This document shows positions 1 to 8,606 of a stretch of DNA of 64,000 bases, piece by piece; within the stretch, counting starts at the first letter, position 1; the number at the start of each line of letters is the position of its first letter. The notes under the pieces were generated by a model, which was given only the letters and a program-made list of their open reading frames with translations, did no database searches and was not told where the DNA came from. Origin of the DNA: Mycobacterium triplex. Lineage in GTDB: Bacteria > Actinomycetota > Actinomycetes > Mycobacteriales > Mycobacteriaceae. Location: NCBI RefSeq assembly GCF_000689255.1, contig NZ_HG964446.1, positions 2,323,565 through 2,387,564 of the forward strand. The letters run 5' to 3'. The position numbers and the translations under genes were made by a program.

Positions 1-1
1 C

Positions 2-1819
2 CAACTGATCGACCGACACGGCATGAGCCGCCCGGAGGTCCCGGGCGGCTCACTCGACGACGCGTATCTGACCCTGCTCGACGTCCGCACCGAACTGCAT
101 CGGGTGTCTGGCCGCGGACGCGATCAACTGCTGGCCCAGTTCGCCGACGAGATCAGCGCGGCCCTGCACACCGGTGACCGATTCAGCCTGGCGCGCATGC
201 TTTCCGACGCCGGTCGCACCATTGCGTATCACGCCGAGACCGGACTGCGCACCGCGCAGAACGCCCTGCCGCGCCGCGGCTTCACCGCGTTGGTGCGGCG
301 CCCGAAGCGTCGGCCGCTGGACGAGGGCGTGGTCGAATACGACGGCGAAATCGTGCTGGCCCGCGACGCGCAACCGGCGACCGATGCCGGGCTGGTGTTG
401 CGGGTGGCTGCCGCCTCCGCCGACACCGGCCTGCCCATCGGGGCGGCGACGCTGAGCCGGCTGGCCGCCAGCGTCCCCGACTTGCCGACACCGTGGCCCC
501 GCGAGGCGTTGGACGACTTGCTGGTGGTGCTGCTGGCGGGGCCCCCGATGGTGAACACGATCGAGGCGCTGGACCGAACCGGCTTGTGGAGCAAGCTGTT
601 TCCCGAATGGGACGCGGTTCGCGACCTGCCGCCGCGCGATGTTTCCCACGTGTGGACGGTGGACCGTCATATCGTCGAGACCGCCGTCAACGCGGCGCCG
701 CTGACGACGCGCGTCGCCCGATCGGATCTGCTCGCCCTCGGCGCGCTGCTGCACGACATCGGCAAGGGCCGCGGAGTGGATCACTGCGTGTTCGGGGCCG
801 AATTGGTGGCGCCCATCGGCGAGCGGCTGGGGCTGGCGCCCCGGGACATCGAGACACTCGCGGGCATGGTCCGCCACCACCTGCTGCTGCCGATCGCGGC
901 CACTCGCAGCGACCTCAACGACCCGAAAACCATTGAGTCCGTGTCGGAGGCGCTGGGCGGGGACCTGCAACTGCTCGAGCTGCTGCACGCGCTCGCGGAG
1001 GCCGACTCGAAGGCCACCGGGCCCGGTGTGTGGAGCGACTGGAAGGCCTCGCTGATGGAAGACCTGGTGCGCCGCTGCCGCCTGGCGATGGTGGGCGAGC
1101 CCCTTCCGGAGGCGGAACCGACTGCGCCACACTATTTTTCATTGGCAGCCGATCACGGTGTACACGTCGAGATCAAGCCGGGGGAGCGCGAACGCCTGCA
1201 CGCGGTGATGGTCGCACCGGACGAGCGGGGCCTGGTGTCGAAGGCCGCGGCGGTGCTGGCGATGAACTCGCTGCGGATCCACTCCGCGACGGTCAACACC
1301 CACGAGGGTGTCGCGATCGCCGAGTTCGTGGTGTCTCCGCTGTTCGGTTCGCCGCCCGAGGCGGGCCTGCTGCGTCAGCAGTTCGTCGGGGCGCTGGGCG
1401 GCGACGTCGACGTCCTTGGCGCGTTGGAGAAGCGCGACACCGAGGCCGCCAACTCGGCGATGGCCCGGACCGGGGAAATCCAGGCGGGGGCGCCGTTGAC
1501 CCGTTCGACCGCCCCGCCGCGCATCCTGTGGCTCGACGCCGCCGCGCCCGGGCACCTCATCGTCGAAGTCCGCGCCATGGACCGGATCGGGCTACTGGCG
1601 TTGCTGGCTCAGGCGCTCGAACGTGCGGGAGCCGACATCGCCTGGGCCAAGGTCAACACATTCGGATCGACGGCCGCCGATGTGTTCTGCGTGTCCGTGT
1701 CGGTCTCCCCGGGAGCACTAGACGCCAAGCACCAGGCGCGAACCGCGATCGAGCAACATCTGCTGGCGGTATTGGGCGGCCCGACGGTCGAGGTGCTTGC
1801 CGAACTGGTCGGGGATTAG
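2..1819 (+). CDS. glnD: Bifunctional PII uridylyl/adenylyltransferase GlnD, 5' end outside the window
   Basis: C-terminal about 605 residues of GlnD, the enzyme that modifies and demodifies the PII protein GlnK in response to nitrogen status. The frame is open to the left edge, so the ATG at 23 is internal; family members are about 800 residues and the N-terminal nucleotidyltransferase domain lies upstream. Visible parts are the UTase-associated helical region, an HD domain with LLHDIGKG near residue 242 counted from position 23 and a following RHHLLLP, and two C-terminal ACT domains (about 375-450 and 515-595), the second ending the protein. In M. tuberculosis glnD follows amt and glnB, which should lie just left of the window. 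Confident from domain order and synteny. Confidence 0.95.
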   Translation, partial: QLIDRHGMSRPEVPGGSLDDAYLTLLDVRTELHRVSGRGRDQLLAQFADEISAALHTGDRFSLARMLSDAGRTIAYHAETGLRTAQNALPRRGFTALVRRPKRRPLDEGVVEYDGEIVLARDAQPATDAGLVLRVAAASADTGLPIGAATLSRLAASVPDLPTPWPREALDDLLVVLLAGPPMVNTIEALDRTGLWSKLFPEWDAVRDLPPRDVSHVWTVDRHIVETAVNAAPLTTRVARSDLLALGALLHDIGKGRGVDHCVFGAELVAPIGERLGLAPRDIETLAGMVRHHLLLPIAATRSDLNDPKTIESVSEALGGDLQLLELLHALAEADSKATGPGVWSDWKASLMEDLVRRCRLAMVGEPLPEAEPTAPHYFSLAADHGVHVEIKPGERERLHAVMVAPDERGLVSKAAAVLAMNSLRIHSATVNTHEGVAIAEFVVSPLFGSPPEAGLLRQQFVGALGGDVDVLGALEKRDTEAANSAMARTGEIQAGAPLTRSTAPPRILWLDAAAPGHLIVEVRAMDRIGLLALLAQALERAGADIAWAKVNTFGSTAADVFCVSVSVSPGALDAKHQARTAIEQHLLAVLGGPTVEVLAELVGD

Positions 1820-1945
1820 TCCGCACCCTCACGCGGGGATGCCAACACGGCCCGCTGACGCAGGTAATCGTGTTAAATCTCATCAACTCTTTCGCGCTCG
1901 GGTCCCCATTGTTCGAGGGTGCTCGGCTTTTCGAAAGGTGAGGCG

Positions 1946-3019
1946 ATGGGGTGGCTCGCGGCGTGGTGGCGACAGCCTGACCATTTCAACTGGCTGACCG
2001 GCTACCTGCAATCCCGCGGGCTCGGCATGAGTCTGCGGTGGATCTTCGCGGGAGTTTCCGCGTCCCTCGCGCTGACCCCGATCGATGTGCTGTGGAGTCC
2101 CGCGCCGTACCGGCCGAGCGCTTTGCTGCTCGACGTGGTGATCGCCGTGCTGGGACTGGGCATTGCCGCCATGTGGCTGTCTGGCTGGCCCACCCGCCGC
2201 CAGTCGGTCTTCATCGCGATGACCTGGAGTTTGTGCTTTGCCGCCGGCAGTCTGGCTCAGCCCAACCCGCTGCTGGCGTTGATGGGGTGCGTAGCGTTGG
2301 CGCTTCCGGGGGGCTATTTCGCCTTTTTCCACACTGCCGGGTACATGGCGGTGAATTTCTGGCTGGCGGGCACGGTCGGCGCCATCGAAGTCGTGCGGAT
2401 GGCAGCGGCTGGCCAGGGGGTGCTCGCCATTCACTGCTACTTTCTGGTGCTCGAGCTCAACGTCCTGGTGCCCTTTGCCATCCAGGTCGTCGTGCGCGCG
2501 CTGACCGTCGATTTGCTGCGTACCGACCGCGATCCGCTGACCGGCCTGTTCAACCGCAGAGCCTGCGAGCGGGCCGTCCTCGGCCGGATTCTCACCAATG
2601 CCGACCACGCCTACCTCGCGGTGGCCATGGTCGATCTGGATCGCTTCAAAAACATCAACGACACGCAGGGTCACGCGGCCGGCGACGCGGCGCTGGTAAT
2701 GGTGGCGCACGCACTGACCGCCGCTTGCAAACACACCGCGCTCATCGGGCGGGTCGGTGGAGAGGAATTTCTGGTCGCCGACACCGTGCACACCGAACGC
2801 CCGCCCGCGTGGGGCAGCCGGCTATGCGAGGCGGTGGCCGCGACGCCGCTGCCGGTGACCGCCAGCGTCGGAATCGCGACCCTGGCGCTGTCCGGCGTCG
2901 GCAGCAACGACGCCGAAGAGGCGTATCGGCAGGTGGTCGCCCGTGCCGACGCCGCGATGTATGAGGCGAAAAAGCTCGGCGGAAACCAGGCCCGACACCA
3001 CAGTCATCAGCAGTCATGA
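1946..3019 (+). CDS. Membrane-bound GGDEF protein, probable diguanylate cyclase
   Basis: About 357 residues. The first 180 residues carry about six hydrophobic segments (for example ALLLDVVIAVLGLGIAAMWL), forming an integral-membrane sensor region of no recognised family. A GGDEF domain follows: DPLTGLFNRR near 195-205 and the active-site signature GGEEF near 270-275, so c-di-GMP synthesis from two GTP is likely. No RxxD inhibitory site is present five residues before the signature. The ATG at 1946 is chosen over the GTG at 1919 because GAAAGGTGAGG precedes it. It lies between glnD and the helicase gene, where M. tuberculosis has no such gene to my knowledge. Confidence 0.85.
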   Translation: MGWLAAWWRQPDHFNWLTGYLQSRGLGMSLRWIFAGVSASLALTPIDVLWSPAPYRPSALLLDVVIAVLGLGIAAMWLSGWPTRRQSVFIAMTWSLCFAAGSLAQPNPLLALMGCVALALPGGYFAFFHTAGYMAVNFWLAGTVGAIEVVRMAAAGQGVLAIHCYFLVLELNVLVPFAIQVVVRALTVDLLRTDRDPLTGLFNRRACERAVLGRILTNADHAYLAVAMVDLDRFKNINDTQGHAAGDAALVMVAHALTAACKHTALIGRVGGEEFLVADTVHTERPPAWGSRLCEAVAATPLPVTASVGIATLALSGVGSNDAEEAYRQVVARADAAMYEAKKLGGNQARHHSHQQS

Positions 3020-3044
3020 AGTCGGGGCGGCCGCGGCGCGTTGG

Positions 3045-4775
3045 CTACGCGAGTTCCGAATTCAGTTGCCGCAGCGCCACAATGCGGTCCTTGAGCTGAT
3101 CGCGGGTCGCGGCGGCGATCGGCGGCCCGCCGCAGCGCCGGCGCAGTTCGTTGTGGATCCAGCCGTGCGGCTTGCCGGTGCGGTGATGGGCGACCGACAC
3201 CAGGCTGTTGAGCTCGCGGCGCAGCTCGCGCAGCTGACCGTGCATGGTGCCCGGCGCCGACGGCGCCGGTACCGACTGTCCAGACGCGGCCCGCTTCTGC
3301 AGCTGCTCGTCCTGGCGACGGTGCAGCAGCGCCCGCATCTGGCTGGCGTCCAGCAGTCCCGGGATGCCCAGGTAGTCGGCTTCCTCGTCGCTTCCGGCCG
3401 GGGCGGCCGTGCCGAACGAGGACCCGTCGAAGATCACCTGATCCAATTCGGCGTCGGCGCCCAGTGAGACGAAACCCTTTTCCAGGTCCGTCTTTTCGTT
3501 CTGTTCCGCAACGGCCGGATCGGCCAGCAACGGATCGTCGAGGGATTCGCGGTGCGGTTCGCCCAGGACGTGATTGCGCTGTGCCTCCAGCTCGCTGGCC
3601 AGCAGCAGCAGGTTGGGCACCGACGGCACGAAGATGCTCGCAGTCTCACCCGGGCGGCGCGACCGGACGAAGCGCCCGATGGCCTGGGCGAAGAACAGCG
3701 GGGTCGACGCGCTGGTGGCGTAGATCCCGACCGAGAGCCGGGGAACGTCGACCCCTTCGGAGACCATCCGCACCGCGACCAGCCAGCGCGAGGTGCTCTC
3801 GGCGAATTCGGAGATCCGTTGCGACGATCCGGGATCGTCGGAGAGGACCAGCGTCGGCGCCTCGCCGGTCAGCTCGGCCAGCAGCTTGGCGTACGCGCGG
3901 GCCGCGGCCTGATCCGACGCGATGATCATGCCGCCGGCGTCGGGCACATGCGTGCGCAGCTGACGCAGCCGCTGATCCGCGGCGGTGATCACCGCGGGCA
4001 TCCATTCGCCGGCGGGATCCAGCGCGGTGCGCCACGCCCGCGCGGTCTGCTCGGCGGACAGCGGCTCGCCGAGGCGCGCCTCGTGTTCCTCGCCGGCGCT
4101 GTCGCGCCAGCGGGCCTGCCCGGAGTAGGCCAGGAACACCACCGGGCGCACCACGCCGTCGGCGAGTGCCTCGGCATAGCCGTAGGTGTGGTCGGCCTGC
4201 GAACGGCGTACCCCGTCGGCGCCCGACTCGTAGGTGACGAACGGGATGGGGCTGTCGTCGCTGCGAAAGGGGGTGCCCGTCAAGGCAAGTCGGCGGGTCG
4301 CGTCGGAAAAGGCTTCGCGAATGGCGTCGCCCCAGGTCTTCGCGTCACCGCCGTGATGGATCTCGTCGAAGACGACGAGCGTCTTGCGCTGCTCGGTGCG
4401 CACCCGGTGCAGCGTCGGATGCGACGCGACCTGGGCGTAGGTGACCATCACGCCGTGATACTCCGGCGAGGTCGCCGCGCCGGTGTTGGAGAACTTCGGG
4501 TCCAGGAAGATGCCGTACCGCAGCGCCGCCTGCGCCCACTGCACCTTGAGGTGCTCGGTGGGCACCACGACGGTGATCTGCTCGACGGTGCGGCTGCCCA
4601 GCAGTTCGGCGATCACCCGCAGCGCGAACGTCGTCTTCCCGGATCCGGGGGTGGCCACGGCGAGGAAGTCGCGCGGCTCGGCGGTCAGGTACTTCACCAG
4701 CGCGCGGCGCTGCCAGCCTCGCAGCGGTCGCGTGTCGACTCCAACGCTCGCGTCGGCGGCGCTGACCGGCTGCAT
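3045..4775 (-). CDS. SF2 DEAD/DEAH-type helicase, Rv2917-like
   Basis: About 576 residues of a superfamily 2 helicase. Walker A ATPGSGKTT lies near residue 41, the DEIHH Walker B near 136, TGTPFR (motif III-like) near 165 and QAIGRFVRSRRPGE (motif VI) near 365. The C-terminal 180 residues are charged and poorly conserved, with a run resembling a nucleic-acid-binding tail. The ATG at 4775 is preferred because GGAGGGGAG sits nine bases upstream; the GTG at 4781 would be only three bases from it. The resemblance is to restriction-type or XPB-like helicases; the substrate is unknown. It is transcribed opposite to its neighbours and is not obviously part of a restriction system. Confidence 0.9.
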   Translation of the reverse strand: MQPVSAADASVGVDTRPLRGWQRRALVKYLTAEPRDFLAVATPGSGKTTFALRVIAELLGSRTVEQITVVVPTEHLKVQWAQAALRYGIFLDPKFSNTGAATSPEYHGVMVTYAQVASHPTLHRVRTEQRKTLVVFDEIHHGGDAKTWGDAIREAFSDATRRLALTGTPFRSDDSPIPFVTYESGADGVRRSQADHTYGYAEALADGVVRPVVFLAYSGQARWRDSAGEEHEARLGEPLSAEQTARAWRTALDPAGEWMPAVITAADQRLRQLRTHVPDAGGMIIASDQAAARAYAKLLAELTGEAPTLVLSDDPGSSQRISEFAESTSRWLVAVRMVSEGVDVPRLSVGIYATSASTPLFFAQAIGRFVRSRRPGETASIFVPSVPNLLLLASELEAQRNHVLGEPHRESLDDPLLADPAVAEQNEKTDLEKGFVSLGADAELDQVIFDGSSFGTAAPAGSDEEADYLGIPGLLDASQMRALLHRRQDEQLQKRAASGQSVPAPSAPGTMHGQLRELRRELNSLVSVAHHRTGKPHGWIHNELRRRCGGPPIAAATRDQLKDRIVALRQLNSELA

Positions 4776-4921
4776 CGACACAAACTCCCCTCCGGCGCGC
4801 GGTTCGCAGCGCGCACTCCTCGACAAGTCTTAGGTCCCGGCCCGCGATGCTAACCGGCGTGACGGCGGGTGTGAAATGTAGCATGGCAACGCTTTTCGGC
4901 GCTGGAACGACTCGAGCCAGG

Positions 4922-5728
4922 TTATCCAGAAAGTCGCGCGCTGCTCGCCAGGTCGCGGGTCTGCAGCCACCGGTGGATGCGTTCGGCGACGTCGGCCCAG
5001 CCGGGCTCGAGCATCATGTTGTGGCCCATCGCGAAGAACTCCGGCTCGGTCGCATAGGCGCGCGCCGTGGCGCGCACCTCGTCCACGCTGACGAAGCCGT
5101 CGTAGCGCGCGCCGAGGACCAGCATCGGCGTGCGCACCCGCCGGGTCCGGACGCGGCGAACCAGCGGATCGGTCATGGCGGCGCGCACACTCTCCGCCCC
5201 GGCGCGTTGCCGGCAGGATTCGACGATCGCCTCGGGCGTGTCGGCGCAGAAGAGGTACTCGCGGGTCAGCTCGGGGGTGGCCAGGAATCGCAGCAGCGTG
5301 GGGTCACTCCACGCCTCCATGGTCATCGACGGCCGGCGACGCCACACCCGTATCGCCAAGCTGAGCACGCCCGCCGGCGGGACCGAGCCCAGCAGCACCG
5401 CGGCCGGGGCGCTGTGCTGTTCGAGGTAGCGCTGAACCACGAACCCGCCCAGGGAATGGCCGATCAGCACCGGCCGGCCGCCCAGCTCGTCGGCGACCGA
5501 TCGGACATCGTCGAGGTAGTCGGCGACGGACACCTTGGGCAAGGGCTTGGCCGTGGGGCTACGGCCGTGGCCGCGCAGGCTGATCGCCACCGCGCGGTAG
5601 CCGGCGCCGGCGAAGTAGTCCAGGAATCCGTCGTCCCAGCACCACGCGCCGTGCCAGCCGCCGTGTACGAAGAGCAACGGCACCGGATGGTCCCGGCTGC
5701 ACGACCCCTTGTCGATTACTTCGAGCAT
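4922..5728 (-). CDS. Alpha/beta hydrolase
   Basis: About 268 residues. It has the fold's landmarks in order: an oxyanion-hole HGGWHGAWCW near residue 20, the nucleophile elbow GHSLGG near 91, the acid in GARYDGF near 206 and the base in MGHNMM near 236, so the Ser-Asp-His triad is complete. The frame extends far upstream into the antisense of ffh, but that part is a coding shadow; the ATG at 5728 begins MLEVID directly before the first beta strand. The ribosome binding site is weak, so the start could shift slightly. Substrate unknown; esterase, lipase or haloperoxidase-like activities are possible. I do not recall a gene at this place in M. tuberculosis. Confidence 0.88.
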   Translation of the reverse strand: MLEVIDKGSCSRDHPVPLLFVHGGWHGAWCWDDGFLDYFAGAGYRAVAISLRGHGRSPTAKPLPKVSVADYLDDVRSVADELGGRPVLIGHSLGGFVVQRYLEQHSAPAAVLLGSVPPAGVLSLAIRVWRRRPSMTMEAWSDPTLLRFLATPELTREYLFCADTPEAIVESCRQRAGAESVRAAMTDPLVRRVRTRRVRTPMLVLGARYDGFVSVDEVRATARAYATEPEFFAMGHNMMLEPGWADVAERIHRWLQTRDLASSARLSG

Positions 5729-5882
5729 CAGCTGACATTTGCTGGCCGCGGCGGCCCCGTCAATAGTCGTTCCCGCCTGGCGGTCAACGCGCCGCGCGCC
5801 GAGCGTGAAGTTAGCTTCACGCTCGCTGGGTCTTTGCGTGTGGGCGCGGCCAGCGCGCCGACATCGGCCAACGCCCCTCCAG

Positions 5883-5894
5883 TAGCCTGTTGGG
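5883..5894 (+). promoter_or_regulatory. Candidate leaderless promoter of ffh
   Basis: TAGCCT at 5883-5888 fits the mycobacterial -10 pattern TANNNT and is followed by exactly six bases before the GTG of ffh, which would place the transcription start on the first base of the start codon. No clear purine-rich ribosome binding site is present. The -35 is poor (CGACAT-like). Confidence 0.45.
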
Positions 5895-7469
5895 GTGTTT
5901 GAATCGCTGTCCGACCGGTTGACCGGTGCCCTGACCGGGCTGCGCGGCAAGGGTCGACTGACCGACGCCGACATCGATGCCACCACTCGCGAGATTCGGC
6001 TCGCGCTGCTGGAAGCCGACGTATCACTGCCCGTCGTGCGGGCGTTCGTCGGCCGGATCAAGGAGCGCGCCCGCGGCGCGGAGGTGTCCGGTGCGCTGAA
6101 CCCGGCGCAGCAGGTCGTCAAGATCGTCAACGAAGAACTCATCGGCATCCTCGGCGGCCAGACCCGCCAGCTGGCGTTCGCGAAGACCCCGCCGACCGTG
6201 GTGATGCTCGCCGGTCTGCAGGGTTCCGGTAAAACGACGCTCGCCGGGAAGTTGGCCGCCTGGCTGCGCGGCCAGGGGCACACGCCGCTGCTGGTGGCCT
6301 GCGACCTGCAGCGTCCCGCCGCGGTGAACCAGCTGCAGGTGGTCGGCGAGCGGGCCGGGGTGCCGGTCTTCGCGCCGCATCCGGGCGCGTCTGCGGAGTC
6401 CGGGCCGGGCGACCCGGTCGCCGTCGCCGCCGCCGGACTCGCCGAGGCGCGCGCCAAGCACCACGACGTCGTGATCGTCGACACCGCCGGACGGCTGGGT
6501 ATCGACGACGAGCTGATGAGCCAGGCCGCGGCGATCCGCGACGCCGTCGATCCCGACGAAGTGATCTTCGTGCTCGACGCGATGATCGGTCAGGACGCGG
6601 TCACCACCGCTGAGGCGTTCCGGGAGGGCGTCGGCTTCACCGGCGTGGTGTTGACCAAGCTCGACGGCGACGCGCGCGGTGGTGCCGCGCTGTCGGTCCG
6701 CGAGGTCACCGGCGTGCCAATCCTTTTCGCGTCCACCGGCGAGAAGCTGGAGGACTTCGACGTCTTCCACCCGGACCGGATGGCCAGCCGCATCCTGGGC
6801 ATGGGCGACGTGCTCAGCCTGATCGAACAGGCCGAGCAGGTCTTCGACGCCGAGCAGGCCGAGGCCGCCGCCGCCAAGATCGGTTCCGGCGAGCTGACCC
6901 TCGAGGACTTCCTCGAGCAGATGCTGGCGATCCGCAAGATGGGACCGATCGGCAACCTGCTGGGCATGTTGCCCGGCGCCGGGCAGATGAAGGATGCGCT
7001 GGCCGAGGTCGACGACCGTCAGCTCGACCGGCTGCAGGCCATCATCCGCGGCATGACGCCGCAGGAGCGCGCCGACCCGAAGATCATCAACGCTTCGCGG
7101 CGGCTGCGCATCGCCAACGGTTCGGGCGTGGCGGTGTCCGAGGTCAACCAGCTGGTGGACCGGTTCTTCGAGGCCCGCAAGATGATGTCGTCGATGCTGG
7201 GCGGCATGGGCATCCCGGGCATGGGCCGCAAATCCGTCAACCGAAAAGGCAAGGGCGCCAAAGGCAAGAAGGGCAAGAAGGGGGGCCGCGGTCCGACGCC
7301 GCCGAAGGCCCGCAACCCGCTCGGCGCCGGCATGCCGGGCATGGCAGGAATGCCGCCGGGGTTCCCCGATCTGTCCCAGATGCCCGAGGGTCTCAACGAG
7401 CTGCCGCCCGGCCTGGCCGACTTCGATCTGTCCAAGCTCAAGTTCCCAGGCAACCCGGGAAGAAAGTAG
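5895..7469 (+). CDS. ffh: Signal recognition particle GTPase Ffh (SRP54)
   Basis: 524 residues, the usual size. It is the protein subunit of the signal recognition particle: it binds signal sequences and 4.5S RNA and docks with FtsY to deliver ribosomes to SecYEG. The N domain is followed by the G domain with GLQGSGKTT near 110, DTAGRL near 195 and TKLDGDARGG near 253, then the methionine-rich M domain from about 300. The C-terminus is a Lys/Gly tract followed by a Met-Gly-Pro rich tail (repeated GMPGMAGM). The GTG start at 5895 agrees with the family N-terminus and a leaderless -10. In M. tuberculosis it is essential (Rv2916c). Confidence 0.97.
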   Translation: MFESLSDRLTGALTGLRGKGRLTDADIDATTREIRLALLEADVSLPVVRAFVGRIKERARGAEVSGALNPAQQVVKIVNEELIGILGGQTRQLAFAKTPPTVVMLAGLQGSGKTTLAGKLAAWLRGQGHTPLLVACDLQRPAAVNQLQVVGERAGVPVFAPHPGASAESGPGDPVAVAAAGLAEARAKHHDVVIVDTAGRLGIDDELMSQAAAIRDAVDPDEVIFVLDAMIGQDAVTTAEAFREGVGFTGVVLTKLDGDARGGAALSVREVTGVPILFASTGEKLEDFDVFHPDRMASRILGMGDVLSLIEQAEQVFDAEQAEAAAAKIGSGELTLEDFLEQMLAIRKMGPIGNLLGMLPGAGQMKDALAEVDDRQLDRLQAIIRGMTPQERADPKIINASRRLRIANGSGVAVSEVNQLVDRFFEARKMMSSMLGGMGIPGMGRKSVNRKGKGAKGKKGKKGGRGPTPPKARNPLGAGMPGMAGMPPGFPDLSQMPEGLNELPPGLADFDLSKLKFPGNPGRK

Positions 7470-7476
7470 CCGCGCG

Positions 7477-8553
7477 GTGCCCATGCACGTGCGCGGCCGG
7501 GGACTGCCCGACGAGGCCCCGGTCGAACTGTGGATCGTCGACGGTCACATCAGCACCGAACGGGTCGCCGGGGCCGACACCGTCTTCGATGGCGGATGGG
7601 TCCTGCCCGGGCTGGTGGACGCGCACTGTCACGTCGGGCTCGGCGATCACGGCGAGATCCCGCTCGACGAGGCGATCGTGCAGGCCGAGACCGAGCGCGA
7701 CGTCGGCGCCCTGCTGCTGCGCGACTGCGGCTCGCCGACCGACACCCGCAGCCTCGACGACCGCGACGACCTGCCCCGCATCATCCGCGCCGGAAAGCAC
7801 CTGGCCCGGCCCAAGCGCTACTCGCCGAACTTCGCGACAGAGCTGGACGACGAATCGCAGCTGCCGGACGCGGTGGCCGTCGAAGCCCGGCGCGGCGACG
7901 GCTGGATCAAGCTGGTCGGCGATTGGATCGACCGCAGCGTCGGCGATCTCGCCCCGCTCTGGTCCGACGACGTGCTCAAGGCCGCGATCGACACCGCGCA
8001 CGCGCACGGCGCCCGGGTCACCGCCCACGTCTTCAGCGACGAGGCCATGCCCGGGCTGATCAAGGCCGGGATCGACTGCATCGAGCACGGCACCGGGCTC
8101 ACCGACGAGACGATCGCGCTGATGCTCGAACACGGCACCGTGTTGGTCCCCACCCTGATCAACATCTTCGACAACTTCCCGGGCATCGCCGACGCCGCAA
8201 AGCGCTACCCGACCTACGCCGCGCACATGCGCGATCTGTACGCGCGCTGCCCCGAGCGGATCGCGGCGGCGGTGGATGCCGGCGTGCCGATGTACGCGGG
8301 AAGCGATGCCGGCACGATGATCGCCCACGGCCGCATCGTCGACGAGGTCGAAGCCCTGACGAAGGTCGGGATGAGCGCCACCGACGCGCTGGGCGCCGCG
8401 TGCTGGGATGCCCGGCGCTGGCTGGGCCGGCCCGGCCTGGACCACGGGGCGCCGGCGGATTTGGTGTGCTACACCCAAGACCCGCGGCAGGGTCCCGGTG
8501 TGCTGAGCCGACCCGACCTGGTGATCCTGGGCGGCAACATGTTTCGGCCCTGA
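7477..8553 (+). CDS. Metal-dependent amidohydrolase family protein (Rv2915c-like)
   Basis: 358 residues of the amidohydrolase superfamily. The HxH metal motif is DAHCHVG near residues 49-55; a candidate carbamylated Lys lies in WIKLVGDW near 145; later metal His residues are in VTAHVFS and CIEHGTG, and the final Asp is in YAGSDAGT. The profile resembles imidazolonepropionase and Xaa-Pro dipeptidase-type amidohydrolases, but the substrate cannot be named. It starts eight bases after ffh and is probably cotranscribed. Either the GTG at 7477 or the ATG at 7483 could be used. Confidence 0.88.
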   Translation: MPMHVRGRGLPDEAPVELWIVDGHISTERVAGADTVFDGGWVLPGLVDAHCHVGLGDHGEIPLDEAIVQAETERDVGALLLRDCGSPTDTRSLDDRDDLPRIIRAGKHLARPKRYSPNFATELDDESQLPDAVAVEARRGDGWIKLVGDWIDRSVGDLAPLWSDDVLKAAIDTAHAHGARVTAHVFSDEAMPGLIKAGIDCIEHGTGLTDETIALMLEHGTVLVPTLINIFDNFPGIADAAKRYPTYAAHMRDLYARCPERIAAAVDAGVPMYAGSDAGTMIAHGRIVDEVEALTKVGMSATDALGAACWDARRWLGRPGLDHGAPADLVCYTQDPRQGPGVLSRPDLVILGGNMFRP

Positions 8554-8594
8554 ACCGTCAGCACGCATGATCAGCGGGGCGTCGCGACGACGGA

Positions 8595-8606
8595 TAGAAT
8601 GACGCG
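8595..8606 (+). promoter_or_regulatory. Candidate leaderless promoter of pknI
   Basis: TAGAAT at 8595-8600 is followed by six bases and then the ATG at 8607, so a transcript starting at the A of the ATG is expected. No Shine-Dalgarno sequence is visible. Confidence 0.5.

Noticed and set aside
5729..6484. Upstream extension of the alpha/beta hydrolase frame
   Set aside because: Overlaps the start of ffh on the other strand and encodes Ser/Ala-rich sequence without homology; hydrolase domain starts at 5728.
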